Shown here in pieces: positions 1 to 8,056 of a stretch of 64,000 bases of DNA; within the stretch, counting starts at the first letter, position 1; each line of letters starts with the position of its first letter. The stretch lies in NCBI GenBank assembly GCA_045605025.1, contig JAZUPE010000017.1, positions 15,534 through 79,533 on the forward strand, read 5' to 3'. The stretch comes from SIG598 sp045605025. Its GTDB lineage: Bacteria > Bacillota > Clostridia > Oscillospirales > Acutalibacteraceae. The position numbers and the translations under genes are program-made. The notes beneath the pieces are model-generated. The model had not been told where the DNA came from. It ran no database searches and was given only the letters and a program-made list of their open reading frames with translations.

Positions 1-1
1 C

Positions 2-517
2 GTTGCTGTTATCGCTTTCTTTACCTTCCAGCTCAGCCAGTACAAGGGTATCCCCACCGCTCTGGTATGGGTCGTAGTAATCATTGCCATCTACGCCTAC
101 ATCACCTCCAAGACCACCACCGGTCGTTATCTGTACGCTGTCGGCGGCAACGAAAAAGCCACCAAGCTGTCCGGTATCGACACCAACAAGGTCTACTTCT
201 TCGCTTACACCAACATGGGTCTGCTGGCTGCCTTCGCAGGTATGCTCACCATTGCCCGTATGACTTCCGCTCAGCCCACCTACGGCCAGAACTATGAGAT
301 GGATGCCATCGGCTCCTGCTTCATCGGCGGCGCTTCCGCTTACGGCGGAATCGGTACCGTTCCCGGCGTTATCGTCGGTGCTATCCTGATGGGTGTTATC
401 AACCTCGGCATGAGCATCATGGGCGTTGACGCCAACTGGCAGAAGGTCGTCAAGGGTCTGGTTCTGCTTGCGGCTGTCATCTTCGACATCGTTTCCAAGC
501 GTTCCAAGAACAACTGA
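2..517 (+). CDS. Sugar ABC transporter permease, C-terminal part (partial)
   Basis: The reading frame is open from the left edge, so only the last 171 residues are present. They contain several hydrophobic segments and the stretch GRYLYAVGGNEKATKLSGI, characteristic of the inner-membrane permeases of ribose/galactose/multiple-sugar ABC importers (RbsC, MglC, MmsB group). The permease forms the transmembrane channel that works with a periplasmic-type binding protein and an ATPase; those genes would lie to the left of the window. The end, a basic SKRSKNN tail, looks complete. The sugar cannot be told from this fragment. Confidence 0.9.
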   Translation, partial: VAVIAFFTFQLSQYKGIPTALVWVVVIIAIYAYITSKTTTGRYLYAVGGNEKATKLSGIDTNKVYFFAYTNMGLLAAFAGMLTIARMTSAQPTYGQNYEMDAIGSCFIGGASAYGGIGTVPGVIVGAILMGVINLGMSIMGVDANWQKVVKGLVLLAAVIFDIVSKRSKNN

Positions 518-529
518 TAACCTTTCAGC

Positions 530-988
530 ATGAGCGAAAGAATCAATCAGTTGGAGAGGCTGTATTCGGAGTACCTGCGTGATATCGAGCGCATTACTCA
601 GGAGCATTTCAATCTGCGCGGCGCGTTCAGCCGTCTGTTTGGCGGCTCTGCTGCCGGCCCCGGTTCGGACAGCTGCAACGACCGTTTTTCCGACGGCATC
701 AGACAGTTTGTTGACCGGACAGTCGCGGAGTCTCCTTCTTCCGCAGAAGCCGCACAGATTATCGCGTACGTGACCGATGTCCGGCGTGAGAGTGACTGCT
801 CACAGGGGGCACGGCTCATGATGCAGGCGGTGCACGGATATCTTCTGCCGCTGGTGAAATTCCTTTCACCGGAGGACGCGAAGATCCTCTACGGGAAATA
901 CCGGGATTATCTTTCGGATAATCCTCCGCTTCCGGTTCAGAAACAGCTTGCCGATGCCATGAGCAGTCGTGCAGGAATTTCCGGCTGA
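530..988 (+). CDS. Hypothetical protein, 152 residues
   Basis: I do not recognise this protein. It starts 12 bases after the sugar permease stop with no clear Shine-Dalgarno sequence, so translation may depend on the upstream gene. It is soluble and largely helical by eye, with an acidic and polar start (MSERINQLERLYSEYL), no signal peptide and no membrane segment. A strong hairpin terminator follows directly, so it is the last gene of the transporter operon. Codon use resembles that of its neighbours. A role linked to the sugar importer is an inference from position only. Confidence 0.65.
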   Translation: MSERINQLERLYSEYLRDIERITQEHFNLRGAFSRLFGGSAAGPGSDSCNDRFSDGIRQFVDRTVAESPSSAEAAQIIAYVTDVRRESDCSQGARLMMQAVHGYLLPLVKFLSPEDAKILYGKYRDYLSDNPPLPVQKQLADAMSSRAGISG

Positions 989-1007
989 TTACAAAAACAA
1001 ACAGAAA

Positions 1008-1048
1008 CCGCCCGGCGTGATCGTCCTGATCGCGTCGGGCGGCTTTTT
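1008..1048. terminator. Intrinsic terminator
   Basis: A GC-rich stem (CCGCCCG pairing with CGGGCGG, extended by GTGATC/GATCGC) is followed by a T run on the plus strand. The other strand is also T-rich after the stem, so it may stop transcription from both the permease operon and the convergent GH3 gene. Confidence 0.85.
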
Positions 1049-1063
1049 ATGTTTGGAGGGGAA

Positions 1064-3856
1064 TTATTCGATTGGTCTTCCGGTAAAAGGTGCTGCTGCC
1101 GAAATGCGGGTGATGCGGATTTCCTTGATATCCAGACCGCCGACAGCAAAGAAGAACTTGACATAGAAACTGCGCTGTATTCTGATCTCCAGTGTTTCGA
1201 CGGAGAAGGTCTGCCATTCTTTTTCCGCGCCGGTGAACACATGAGAGCCCAGCAGGAAGGATTCGATAAACGTGGAGACGGGCAGCTGAGCGGTGTCGGG
1301 CATATCGGCGGAAGCTCTGCAGGTGATGGAAATGCGGTACTTTCCGTACTGATCAAGATTCATACGGTATAGGAGCTTCTTGCCGCCGATGAGTTCGATG
1401 TCTTTTCCGTCCACCACGACTTCATCACCCACCTCCAGCTCGGGAACATGGAGGATAACGTCGCCCTCGTCGTCACGGAGCTGCTGGAGCTGCCGGTCGG
1501 TTTCGCTTATCTCGCCGATAAACCGGCGGAAGGCGGGAGTTTCTGCGACAAACCGGCAGATGTTCATGGCGCACCGCTGGTACTCTGCGCGGGTTACGGT
1601 TCCCATCGCGAGGCTCTCGGCCGAATCGTCGTTTCCGGTGTTTTCGGAGGGATTGCTGGTTACCATGAACAGATCGTTCTGGGCGCGGATCATGGAAGCT
1701 ACGTTGGAGAAGGAAGGCTCTTTGCCCTCCTCGGACCCCATTGCCCACCAGTCGGTCATGACTATGCCGTCAAAGCCCCATTCCTTGCGCAGGATTGTGG
1801 TGACAAGATCGTAGTGGCTTGCGGTCCAGCATCCGTTCAGGGGATTGTATGTGGTCATTACCGAACGTGCGCCGCCCTCGCGGACAGCGATCTCAAAGCC
1901 TTTGAGATAAATCTCACGCAGGGCGCGCTCGGAAACAATGGCGTTCACCTGACGGCGGTAGTATTCCTGATTGTTGCTGGCGTAGTGCTTGATGGTGCCG
2001 GTGACACCGCTCTGACGCAGTCCCTTCAGCTGAGCGCATGCCAAGCGTCCGGTTACGAGGGGATCTTCGGAGAAATATTCAAAGTTTCTGCCGTTGAGCG
2101 GGTGGCGGTGGATGTTCATGCCCGGACCGAGCAGGTTGTCCACCTGATACTTGCGCATCTCAAGGCCTTCCATTATGTACAGCTCAGCCACAAGCTCCTC
2201 GTTCCACGAGCATGCCTGACAGGTGCCGTTGGGCATGGAGAATGCTGTGTTGCCGCAGTCCATGCGGATGCCGCTGGGGCCGTCAGCGCAGCAGGCGGTG
2301 GGAATACCGAACTGATCCTTAAGGCGGTCGGTAACGCCTCCGAAGGCTCCGGCAGTGCCGGGGGTGACGCGGGGAGAACTCATGCCTTCGCCGCGCACAA
2401 CGCAGCAGAGGTCATCGTCGGTGAACTGGGCAATGAATTCCTCATAGGTACATTTCCCGGATACGGCATCAGCCAGCTTGAGTCCGTTGTATCCTGTTTG
2501 ATCTATTCCGGAAGGCAGCCGTTCCGCACGCTTTGCGGTATGGGGAATCAGCTGCAGGGGAGTGGGCTCGTATTCCTCGCGTCCGTCCACCGGATGCAGA
2601 CGACGGAACTGCTCTGTGGGAGCGCAAGCCTGCTCGTGCTGTGAAATTACCAGCGTGTTTTCAAGCTCGAAGGAACCCGCTTCGGTAAGTGAACGAACGC
2701 TGTGACCGGCGAGGATTGTGTATGTACCTTCCTCAAGCACAAAACAGCAGCGGCTGCCGGTGATGCCGCTATCGTCGTAGGAGGCCAGACGGTCAGACGG
2801 GATGGTGAGTTCCAGTTCGGTGGTCTGACCGGGCTGCAGGATTTCCGTCTTTGCAAATCCGCAGAGGGTGAGAGCGGGCTTTCCAAGCCTTCCCTGAGGC
2901 AGACGGGCATACACCTGAACGACTTCCTTGCCGGGAACCTCGCCGGTGTTTGTCACGGCATGGCGCAGCTTTGCGCAGGTTCCGTTCCAGGAGAAACCCA
3001 CGGACGTATGGGAGAATTCCGTATAGGAAAGACCATCACCGAAGTGGTAGAGAACCCTTTCGGGAGCCAGTGTCTCAAAGTATCTGTATCCGACGTAAAT
3101 ATCTTCGGCGTAGACGACCTTTTCCTTGTCGCCGAAATTGGCGGCAGATGGATAATCGGATACGCTGCGGGCGATGGTGTCGGTCAGGCGTCCGCTGGGA
3201 TTGACTTTTCCGCACAGTACGTGGGCGACACCGGTGCCGCCCTCCTGACCGCCCTGCCAGACATACATGACCGCGGCGGGCTGATATTTTTCCACCCACG
3301 TCATATCGATGATATTGCCTGTGTTGAGCAGAACAACGGTGCGGCTGAAGTGGCGGCAGACGACGTCAAGCATCTGTTCCTCGCCTTCGGTGAGCTTCCA
3401 GCTGCCGGGTTCGTCCATGTTGTCGCGATCTTCGCCGGCGGTGCGTCCGATGATGACAAAGGCGGCATCGTTGCAGAGCGCTGCGGCGCGTACAAGATCT
3501 TCTTCAAGGGGCATTTCCTGCTGGAACCAGGGATGGCGCGCCCAGCCGTCACCTATCTCAAAGGGATGATCCTCGACCCACTGCTCATAAGCGGCGCGCA
3601 CGCTGCTGTCGAGAGCGTAATCGCCGCTGTTGTTCAGCGCTTCATAGATTCCGGTGACATAGCGGGTGTTGACAAGGCCGCCGGAGCCAAGACCGCTCTT
3701 GAAATAGTTCATCTGAGTGCGTCCGAACAGAGCGACACGGCTTCCGGGAAGAACCGGCAGAGCGTGGTTTTCGTTGCGGAGAAGAACGCAGCCCTCGGCG
3801 ATTACCTGCCTCGCGAGAGCAGCGAACCGGTCATAAGAAAAAATATTTCGGCTCAT
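1064..3856 (-). CDS. Family GH3 glycosidase (beta-glucosidase type), domain-permuted
   Basis: This 930-residue enzyme should remove sugars from the non-reducing end of beta-glucosides or xylosides by a retaining mechanism. The domain order is reversed relative to classical GH3. The alpha/beta sandwich comes first (about residues 10-240, AEGCVLLRN), then a fibronectin-III-like region (about 270-400). The TIM-barrel domain follows (about 490-760), with DGPSGIRMD, the IKHYASNNQE loop and the nucleophile Asp in IVMTDWWA near residue 697. A beta-rich tail of about 150 residues follows. There is no signal peptide, so it is probably cytoplasmic. The ATG at 3856 is chosen because CGGAGGT lies just upstream; a longer frame begins at 3943 but has no such site. 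Ruminococcus albus and Butyrivibrio enzymes are known to have this order. Specificity is not predictable. Confidence 0.93.
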   Translation of the reverse strand: MSRNIFSYDRFAALARQVIAEGCVLLRNENHALPVLPGSRVALFGRTQMNYFKSGLGSGGLVNTRYVTGIYEALNNSGDYALDSSVRAAYEQWVEDHPFEIGDGWARHPWFQQEMPLEEDLVRAAALCNDAAFVIIGRTAGEDRDNMDEPGSWKLTEGEEQMLDVVCRHFSRTVVLLNTGNIIDMTWVEKYQPAAVMYVWQGGQEGGTGVAHVLCGKVNPSGRLTDTIARSVSDYPSAANFGDKEKVVYAEDIYVGYRYFETLAPERVLYHFGDGLSYTEFSHTSVGFSWNGTCAKLRHAVTNTGEVPGKEVVQVYARLPQGRLGKPALTLCGFAKTEILQPGQTTELELTIPSDRLASYDDSGITGSRCCFVLEEGTYTILAGHSVRSLTEAGSFELENTLVISQHEQACAPTEQFRRLHPVDGREEYEPTPLQLIPHTAKRAERLPSGIDQTGYNGLKLADAVSGKCTYEEFIAQFTDDDLCCVVRGEGMSSPRVTPGTAGAFGGVTDRLKDQFGIPTACCADGPSGIRMDCGNTAFSMPNGTCQACSWNEELVAELYIMEGLEMRKYQVDNLLGPGMNIHRHPLNGRNFEYFSEDPLVTGRLACAQLKGLRQSGVTGTIKHYASNNQEYYRRQVNAIVSERALREIYLKGFEIAVREGGARSVMTTYNPLNGCWTASHYDLVTTILRKEWGFDGIVMTDWWAMGSEEGKEPSFSNVASMIRAQNDLFMVTSNPSENTGNDDSAESLAMGTVTRAEYQRCAMNICRFVAETPAFRRFIGEISETDRQLQQLRDDEGDVILHVPELEVGDEVVVDGKDIELIGGKKLLYRMNLDQYGKYRISITCRASADMPDTAQLPVSTFIESFLLGSHVFTGAEKEWQTFSVETLEIRIQRSFYVKFFFAVGGLDIKEIRITRISAAAPFTGRPIE

Positions 3857-3914
3857 TTTCAGATACCTCCGAAAAGTATTGAGTCTGCATTTGTAAACGA
3901 TTTCGCTGCTGAGT

Positions 3915-3943
3915 AATATAGCACATACCTGCAGCTTTCTCAA
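3915..3943 (-). promoter_or_regulatory. Promoter of the GH3 gene
   Basis: On the minus strand, TTGAGA and TATATT are separated by 17 bases, about 60 bases before the chosen start. A run of eight C residues (minus strand) abuts the -35 element. Confidence 0.65.
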
Positions 3944-4023
3944 GGGGGGGGAAGGTTTTTTGAAATTCCGTAAAAATGTGCGTTCCGGATGTGCATTAAT
4001 TGCTCACGCGGCACGCTGACGGA

Positions 4024-4068
4024 TTAAAAAATCCGCCCGATCCGGTCTGCGGAAACCGGTTCGGGCGG
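4024..4068 (-). terminator. Intrinsic terminator after the HAD phosphatase
   Basis: An inverted repeat (CCGCCCGA with TCGGGCGG, extended by TCCGGT/ACCGGT) is followed on the minus strand by TTTTTT. It ends the yqfC-to-phosphatase block just past the 4077 stop. Confidence 0.85.
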
Positions 4069-4076
4069 TGAAAGTG

Positions 4077-4727
4077 CTATAAAAGAATACCGCGAAGATC
4101 CGCTACGCTTCCGGCAATAACATCGGCACCCGCGTTTTCCAGTTCGGATCTGTCTCCGTATCCGTAAAGAACACCCAGAGAGGCAAGACCGGTTTTTGAG
4201 GCACCGATGACATCGTGCTCGCGGTCACCGATCATAACACACTGAGAGCGATCGCTGATGCCGGCAAGCGTCAAGGCGTATTCAATGACCTCGTCCTTTT
4301 TTGAGCGGGTTCCGTCCAGCTCGCAGCCGGAAAGATAATCAAAATACTGGCTGAGCGAAAAATGCTCAAGTATTATCTCTGCGAAAACGGAAGGTTTGGA
4401 AGTGGCGAGAATGACCGTGCGTCCGGCAGCTTTCAGATCGCTCAACAGCTCCGGAATTCCCGGGTACACTTCGTTTTCAAAAATGCCTCTGTCGCGGTAG
4501 TACTCGCGATAAAACGCCACGGCACGCACAGCGTCCTTGCCGGAAAAACCGTACTGCTGCATAAAAGTATCGTGCAGGGGCGGCCCCACAAAAAAAGTGA
4601 GAGAAGCAGGGTCGTCGATATGAATGCCGAAGCGCTCAAGGGCATACGCGGCGGAACGGGTGATTCCCGGCTGTGAATCAGTCACCGTGCCGTCAAGATC
4701 AAAAAGCAGATATTGTTTATCGCGCAA
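4077..4727 (-). CDS. HAD-family phosphatase (phosphoglycolate phosphatase-like)
   Basis: The 216-residue protein carries HAD motif I near the N-terminus (LFDLDGTVTDS), with the nucleophile and acid aspartates in DLDGT. It also has motif II (ILATSKP), a motif III lysine (RSKKDEV) and the motif IV acidic pair (MIGDREHDVIGA). An alpha-helical cap follows motif I, as in the phosphoglycolate phosphatase/beta-phosphoglucomutase group, so it should hydrolyse a small phosphate ester in the cytoplasm. It starts five bases after the ybeY stop, so the two are co-transcribed, and a terminator follows. The actual substrate cannot be read from sequence. Confidence 0.88.
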   Translation of the reverse strand: MRDKQYLLFDLDGTVTDSQPGITRSAAYALERFGIHIDDPASLTFFVGPPLHDTFMQQYGFSGKDAVRAVAFYREYYRDRGIFENEVYPGIPELLSDLKAAGRTVILATSKPSVFAEIILEHFSLSQYFDYLSGCELDGTRSKKDEVIEYALTLAGISDRSQCVMIGDREHDVIGASKTGLASLGVLYGYGDRSELENAGADVIAGSVADLRGILL

Positions 4728-4732
4728 GATTA

Positions 4733-5245
4733 TCAGACCTCGCTGTCGGTGTCGTTGACATAGCTGCCGTTGCGGGGGAGTCCGAGCTTGACCATTACGG
4801 ATTCCTCCTTTTCGCGCATATGTACCGACTCAAGACCGCCTGCCTCGTGGTCGTAACCCAGCAGATGCAGCATGGAATGAGCGGTCAGATAGGCGATTTC
4901 CCTGCGGAAGGAATGACCGAAACGCTCGGCCTGCTCCACTGCGCGTGAAACGCAGATGAGGATATCGCCCAGCATCTTGGCTCCGGTTTCGGGATTTGTA
5001 TCGTACTGTCCGTTTTCACCGAGAGGGAAGGAGAGTACGTCGGTTACCGAATCGACATTGCGGTGTCTGTTGTTCTCCTCGCGGATTCTGTCGCTGTCAA
5101 CAAAATAGATATTGACTTCAGCGCGGTCGGTAAAGTTTTCCATCTCCAGTACAGCGTTGCAGCAGCGGCGCATAAGCAGACGTGTGCCGGTGGGAATCTT
5201 GACTTCCTTCTGCTCGTCAGAGATGATTACCTTAGTTTTATCCAT
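4733..5245 (-). CDS. ybeY: Endoribonuclease YbeY (16S rRNA maturation factor)
   Basis: YbeY is a zinc endoribonuclease involved in 16S rRNA 3'-end maturation and ribosome quality control. The zinc motif H-x3-H-x5-H is complete (HSMLHLLGYDH, His 123, 127 and 133). The region VTDVLSFPLGE is also typical of the family. The ATG at 5245 is preceded by GGAGGT at a good distance; a TTG nine bases earlier overlaps that site and is rejected. The 170-residue length is normal. It lies downstream of phoH and just before the HAD phosphatase, the usual phoH-ybeY order of Firmicutes. Confidence 0.95.
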   Translation of the reverse strand: MDKTKVIISDEQKEVKIPTGTRLLMRRCCNAVLEMENFTDRAEVNIYFVDSDRIREENNRHRNVDSVTDVLSFPLGENGQYDTNPETGAKMLGDILICVSRAVEQAERFGHSFRREIAYLTAHSMLHLLGYDHEAGGLESVHMREKEESVMVKLGLPRNGSYVNDTDSEV

Positions 5246-5314
5246 GAAATTCAACCTCCAAATTTTTCCGCGAAAAGCGGATAAAACTCATATCGTAAGC
5301 ACCGGAACCAGACG

Positions 5315-6298
5315 TCAGTCGCGGCGGCTGTTCTGCGCAGCGGCACGCTGTTCCTCTGCTTTTGCGTAAGCACGAATAATATCCTGCACCAGTCTGTGAC
5401 GGACAACGTCACGTTCATCAAATGTGACAATGGCGATGTCTTCGATATTGCGGAGCAGCTTTGTCAGTTCCATCAGACCGGAACGCCGTCCGTCTGGCAG
5501 GTCGATCTGCGTGGCGTCGCCGTTGACTACCATCTTTGAGTTGAAGCCAAGGCGGGTAAGGAACATTTTCATCTGCTCGCGGGATGTGTTCTGCGCCTCG
5601 TCGAGAATGATGAAGCTGTCGTCGAGTGTACGTCCGCGCATATACGCCAGCGGCGCGACCTCGATGGCTCCCCGTTCCTGATACTTCTGAAAGGTTTCCG
5701 CGCCGAGCATATCAAACAGAGCGTCGTATAGAGGGCGCAGATAGGGGTCGACCTTTGACTGCAGGTCGCCGGGCAGGAAACCGAGCTTTTCTCCGGCTTC
5801 CACGGCAGGGCGGGTGAGAATAATACGGTTGACCGTACCCGCGCGGAAAGCCGCGACGGCCATTGCCACGGCAAGGTAGGTCTTGCCGGTACCGGCAGGG
5901 CCTATGCCAACGGTTATGGTGTTTTTCTCGATGGCCTCACAGTAACGGCTCTGACCGAGAGTCTTGGGCTTAACCGGCTTGCCGCGGGAGGTGATGCACA
6001 CGCATTCCCGCAGAAGGGTTTCCATTTTATCGGATGTGCCGTCCCTGACCATCGACACGCAGTAGCGCACGTTCTGGTCGTTGAGCGGCTCTCCTTTGTT
6101 GAGCATTGTGAGCATGGTGTTCAGCGCACGGACGGCGTTGGCAACATCTTCAGCGTTGCCGGTGACCTTGATGTCCGAGCCGCGACTGATTACATCCACG
6201 TTGAACTCCGACTGAATCAGTCTGATGTTTTCGTCGAAGTTTCCGAACAGGGCGACGGCATGCTCCATACGGTCGAACCTGACGGTTTGTTCATACAT
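5315..6298 (-). CDS. phoH: PhoH-like ATPase
   Basis: This 327-residue cytoplasmic ATPase has an N-terminal KH-like nucleic-acid-binding region (residues 20-65). Walker A follows at 133-140 (GPAGTGKT), and Walker B with ILDEAQN at about 231-237. PhoH proteins are superfamily-1-like ATPases with proposed RNA roles. In Firmicutes they sit beside ybeY, as here, which suggests a shared part in rRNA processing. It has its own promoter about 70 bases upstream (6365-6393) and is separated from yqfD by 178 bases. Nothing about its length or motifs is unusual. Confidence 0.95.
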   Translation of the reverse strand: MYEQTVRFDRMEHAVALFGNFDENIRLIQSEFNVDVISRGSDIKVTGNAEDVANAVRALNTMLTMLNKGEPLNDQNVRYCVSMVRDGTSDKMETLLRECVCITSRGKPVKPKTLGQSRYCEAIEKNTITVGIGPAGTGKTYLAVAMAVAAFRAGTVNRIILTRPAVEAGEKLGFLPGDLQSKVDPYLRPLYDALFDMLGAETFQKYQERGAIEVAPLAYMRGRTLDDSFIILDEAQNTSREQMKMFLTRLGFNSKMVVNGDATQIDLPDGRRSGLMELTKLLRNIEDIAIVTFDERDVVRHRLVQDIIRAYAKAEEQRAAAQNSRRD

Positions 6299-6364
6299 TC
6301 CAGGACTTCCTTTTGTTCAGAATATGGCGGGCGAAAACGCGCCTCGCCGCTTTTATACAGATGG

Positions 6365-6393
6365 ATTATAGCACATTCCAACTCAAATGTCAC
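6365..6393 (-). promoter_or_regulatory. Promoter of phoH-ybeY
   Basis: On the minus strand GTGACA and a perfect TATAAT are 17 bases apart. They lie in an AT-rich gap between yqfD and phoH, so phoH-ybeY and the phosphatase can be expressed apart from the spore genes. Confidence 0.75.
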
Positions 6394-6476
6394 TACAAAA
6401 TTATGATTTTTTTACATAAATTCTTTGTAAACAAACGAGAATTATATATATGAATTACTGAAATCGGACAGACCGG

Positions 6477-7649
6477 TCAGGAAATACCGATTTTTGCAGG
6501 CACGGCAATGTCCTCCCTGACGGTGAGCGTCATGCTGACGGTAACGCCGTGTTCGCTTTCCGATACCTGATATTTCCGGTCGATTATTCCGGTGCAGTCA
6601 AGGGCGGCGACGCGCTGTTCCAGTTCTTTCAGCGCAAGTTCCTCTGCCTGTTCCGCGGTGTACACAACAGGAATTTCCTCCAGTTCATAGCATCGTTCGG
6701 TGCGCACCTCGAAGGGCAGATCCATCCTGCCTGCGGTGAGGCGTTTTTCGGAATATTCCCGTTCGTACAGCCCGTCGGTGTCGATGGCTGCAAGCAGCGG
6801 AAGCTCAAGTCCGAACAAGCGCACGCGATGACGGGTGATCGCTCTGCCGGTGCGACGGGTGACGGTCTGCCGGAATGGCATGGAGCAGCTCATTTCTCGC
6901 GTTGTGCGGGCCCACACCGCGCAGGAGGCTTCAGTGATCTGCAGACTGCCGTCCAGATGCTCCACCACTCCGCTGACCAGCAGATCACCTTTTACCACCG
7001 GCTGACCGGGCTGCACTTCAACTTCGCCCCGCAGATAATCGATGTCAAGAATGACACCGTCACGGGAGGCGACCAGATTGCAGGGTTCGCCTGCGACAGG
7101 CGCGGCGGCAACCGGTTCATATTCCTTTGCTTCGACGGTTACACTGCTGCCGTAGGTGCTGATGCCGGCCCATGTCAGTTCGGGTACACGCAGCTGCAGC
7201 TCAATGGACATACGGTTTCCGTCTACCTCCGAGCGCAGTGACCCCACGCTTACGCCCATGTCATCCAGAGCCGCCGCCACCTTTGCGCCGGTGTCATCAG
7301 AGAGCGCGGGCAGCTTTACAGACCAGATAAACAGCGAGAGAAAATACAGAGTACCGCAGAACATAAGAAAACCGAGGGGCATGCCCGGACGCTTCCGGTA
7401 TGGTGTCAGCCGGAAGGGCAGACCGTATCGCCTCATAACCCGCAGCCGCACGCCGCACCGCCTCGCGCAGGGCAGCAGGCGGCGGTATCTGCCGGCGATT
7501 ACCCGCGCAGTTATTCCGCCTTCGTCTCTCGTGATATCCCACAGCCCCATATCCGAACGCGCGCACAGGTTGAGAAAACGCTCGGGAAAATCGCCTGTTG
7601 CGCGGAATCGGCAGCTGCCTCTGAGAAATACCGGTATATCTGAAAGCAT
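6477..7649 (-). CDS. yqfD: Sporulation protein YqfD
   Basis: The 390-residue protein matches the YqfD family, made in the mother cell during endospore formation. It has a basic N-terminal half (residues 1-90), one membrane segment around 92-112 (LGFLMFCGTLYFLSLFIW) and a large extracytoplasmic part. That part includes a short stretch reminiscent of biotin/lipoyl-type barrels (ASRDGVILDID, VVKGDLLVSG). The start has GGAGGAA just upstream. It follows yqfC by 12 bases, the conserved yqfC-yqfD pair. Its presence supports a spore-forming host. Confidence 0.9.
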   Translation of the reverse strand: MLSDIPVFLRGSCRFRATGDFPERFLNLCARSDMGLWDITRDEGGITARVIAGRYRRLLPCARRCGVRLRVMRRYGLPFRLTPYRKRPGMPLGFLMFCGTLYFLSLFIWSVKLPALSDDTGAKVAAALDDMGVSVGSLRSEVDGNRMSIELQLRVPELTWAGISTYGSSVTVEAKEYEPVAAAPVAGEPCNLVASRDGVILDIDYLRGEVEVQPGQPVVKGDLLVSGVVEHLDGSLQITEASCAVWARTTREMSCSMPFRQTVTRRTGRAITRHRVRLFGLELPLLAAIDTDGLYEREYSEKRLTAGRMDLPFEVRTERCYELEEIPVVYTAEQAEELALKELEQRVAALDCTGIIDRKYQVSESEHGVTVSMTLTVREDIAVPAKIGIS

Positions 7650-7661
7650 TCCCGTTCCTCC

Positions 7662-7931
7662 TTATACAAATTCAACCGATTTGATGAATCCGGCAATAGT
7701 GAGCGTGCCTCCGAACATGATTCGTATGCGCAGATCACTGCCGACGAGAAGCAGGGTGCGGCTGCCCAGCCCGATGCGCATGGCAGTGTCGCTGTAGTAT
7801 ATTACACCGGTGGAGCCTTCGATCAGTATTTCGCGTGAACCCTTGAGCTCTATCCGTGGCTCGGTACCGGCGAATACAGACAATGCGGACGGCTGGTCCG
7901 GCACAGGTGTTTTTCTGTTGTCCTTTCGCAT
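7662..7931 (-). CDS. yqfC: Sporulation protein YqfC (YabP/YqfC family)
   Basis: This is an 89-residue, beta-rich small protein of the YabP/YqfC family. It has the typical centre RIELKGSREILIEG and ends IAGFIKSVEF. Homologues are made in the mother cell under SigmaE control and needed for efficient sporulation. GGAGGG lies five bases before the ATG. The gene is divergent from ylbJ, and no clear vegetative promoter is visible between them, as expected if sporulation sigma factors act there. Confidence 0.9.
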   Translation of the reverse strand: MRKDNRKTPVPDQPSALSVFAGTEPRIELKGSREILIEGSTGVIYYSDTAMRIGLGSRTLLLVGSDLRIRIMFGGTLTIAGFIKSVEFV

Positions 7932-8056
7932 ATATCCCTCCGGAGCGACATAGTTTTTTGTGCGGCAGGGACAGGCGGACGCGTGGCGGACTGTCCCCTG
8001 CAGAACAGTTTTATGCCGCGCGGGCTGTCATGATTACCGGACGGGAAGGGTTTGCG

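Noticed and set aside
3857..3943. Extended N-terminus of the GH3 enzyme (29 extra codons)
   Set aside because: The extension overlaps the promoter and has no ribosome site, whereas ATG 3856 has CGGAGGT just upstream.
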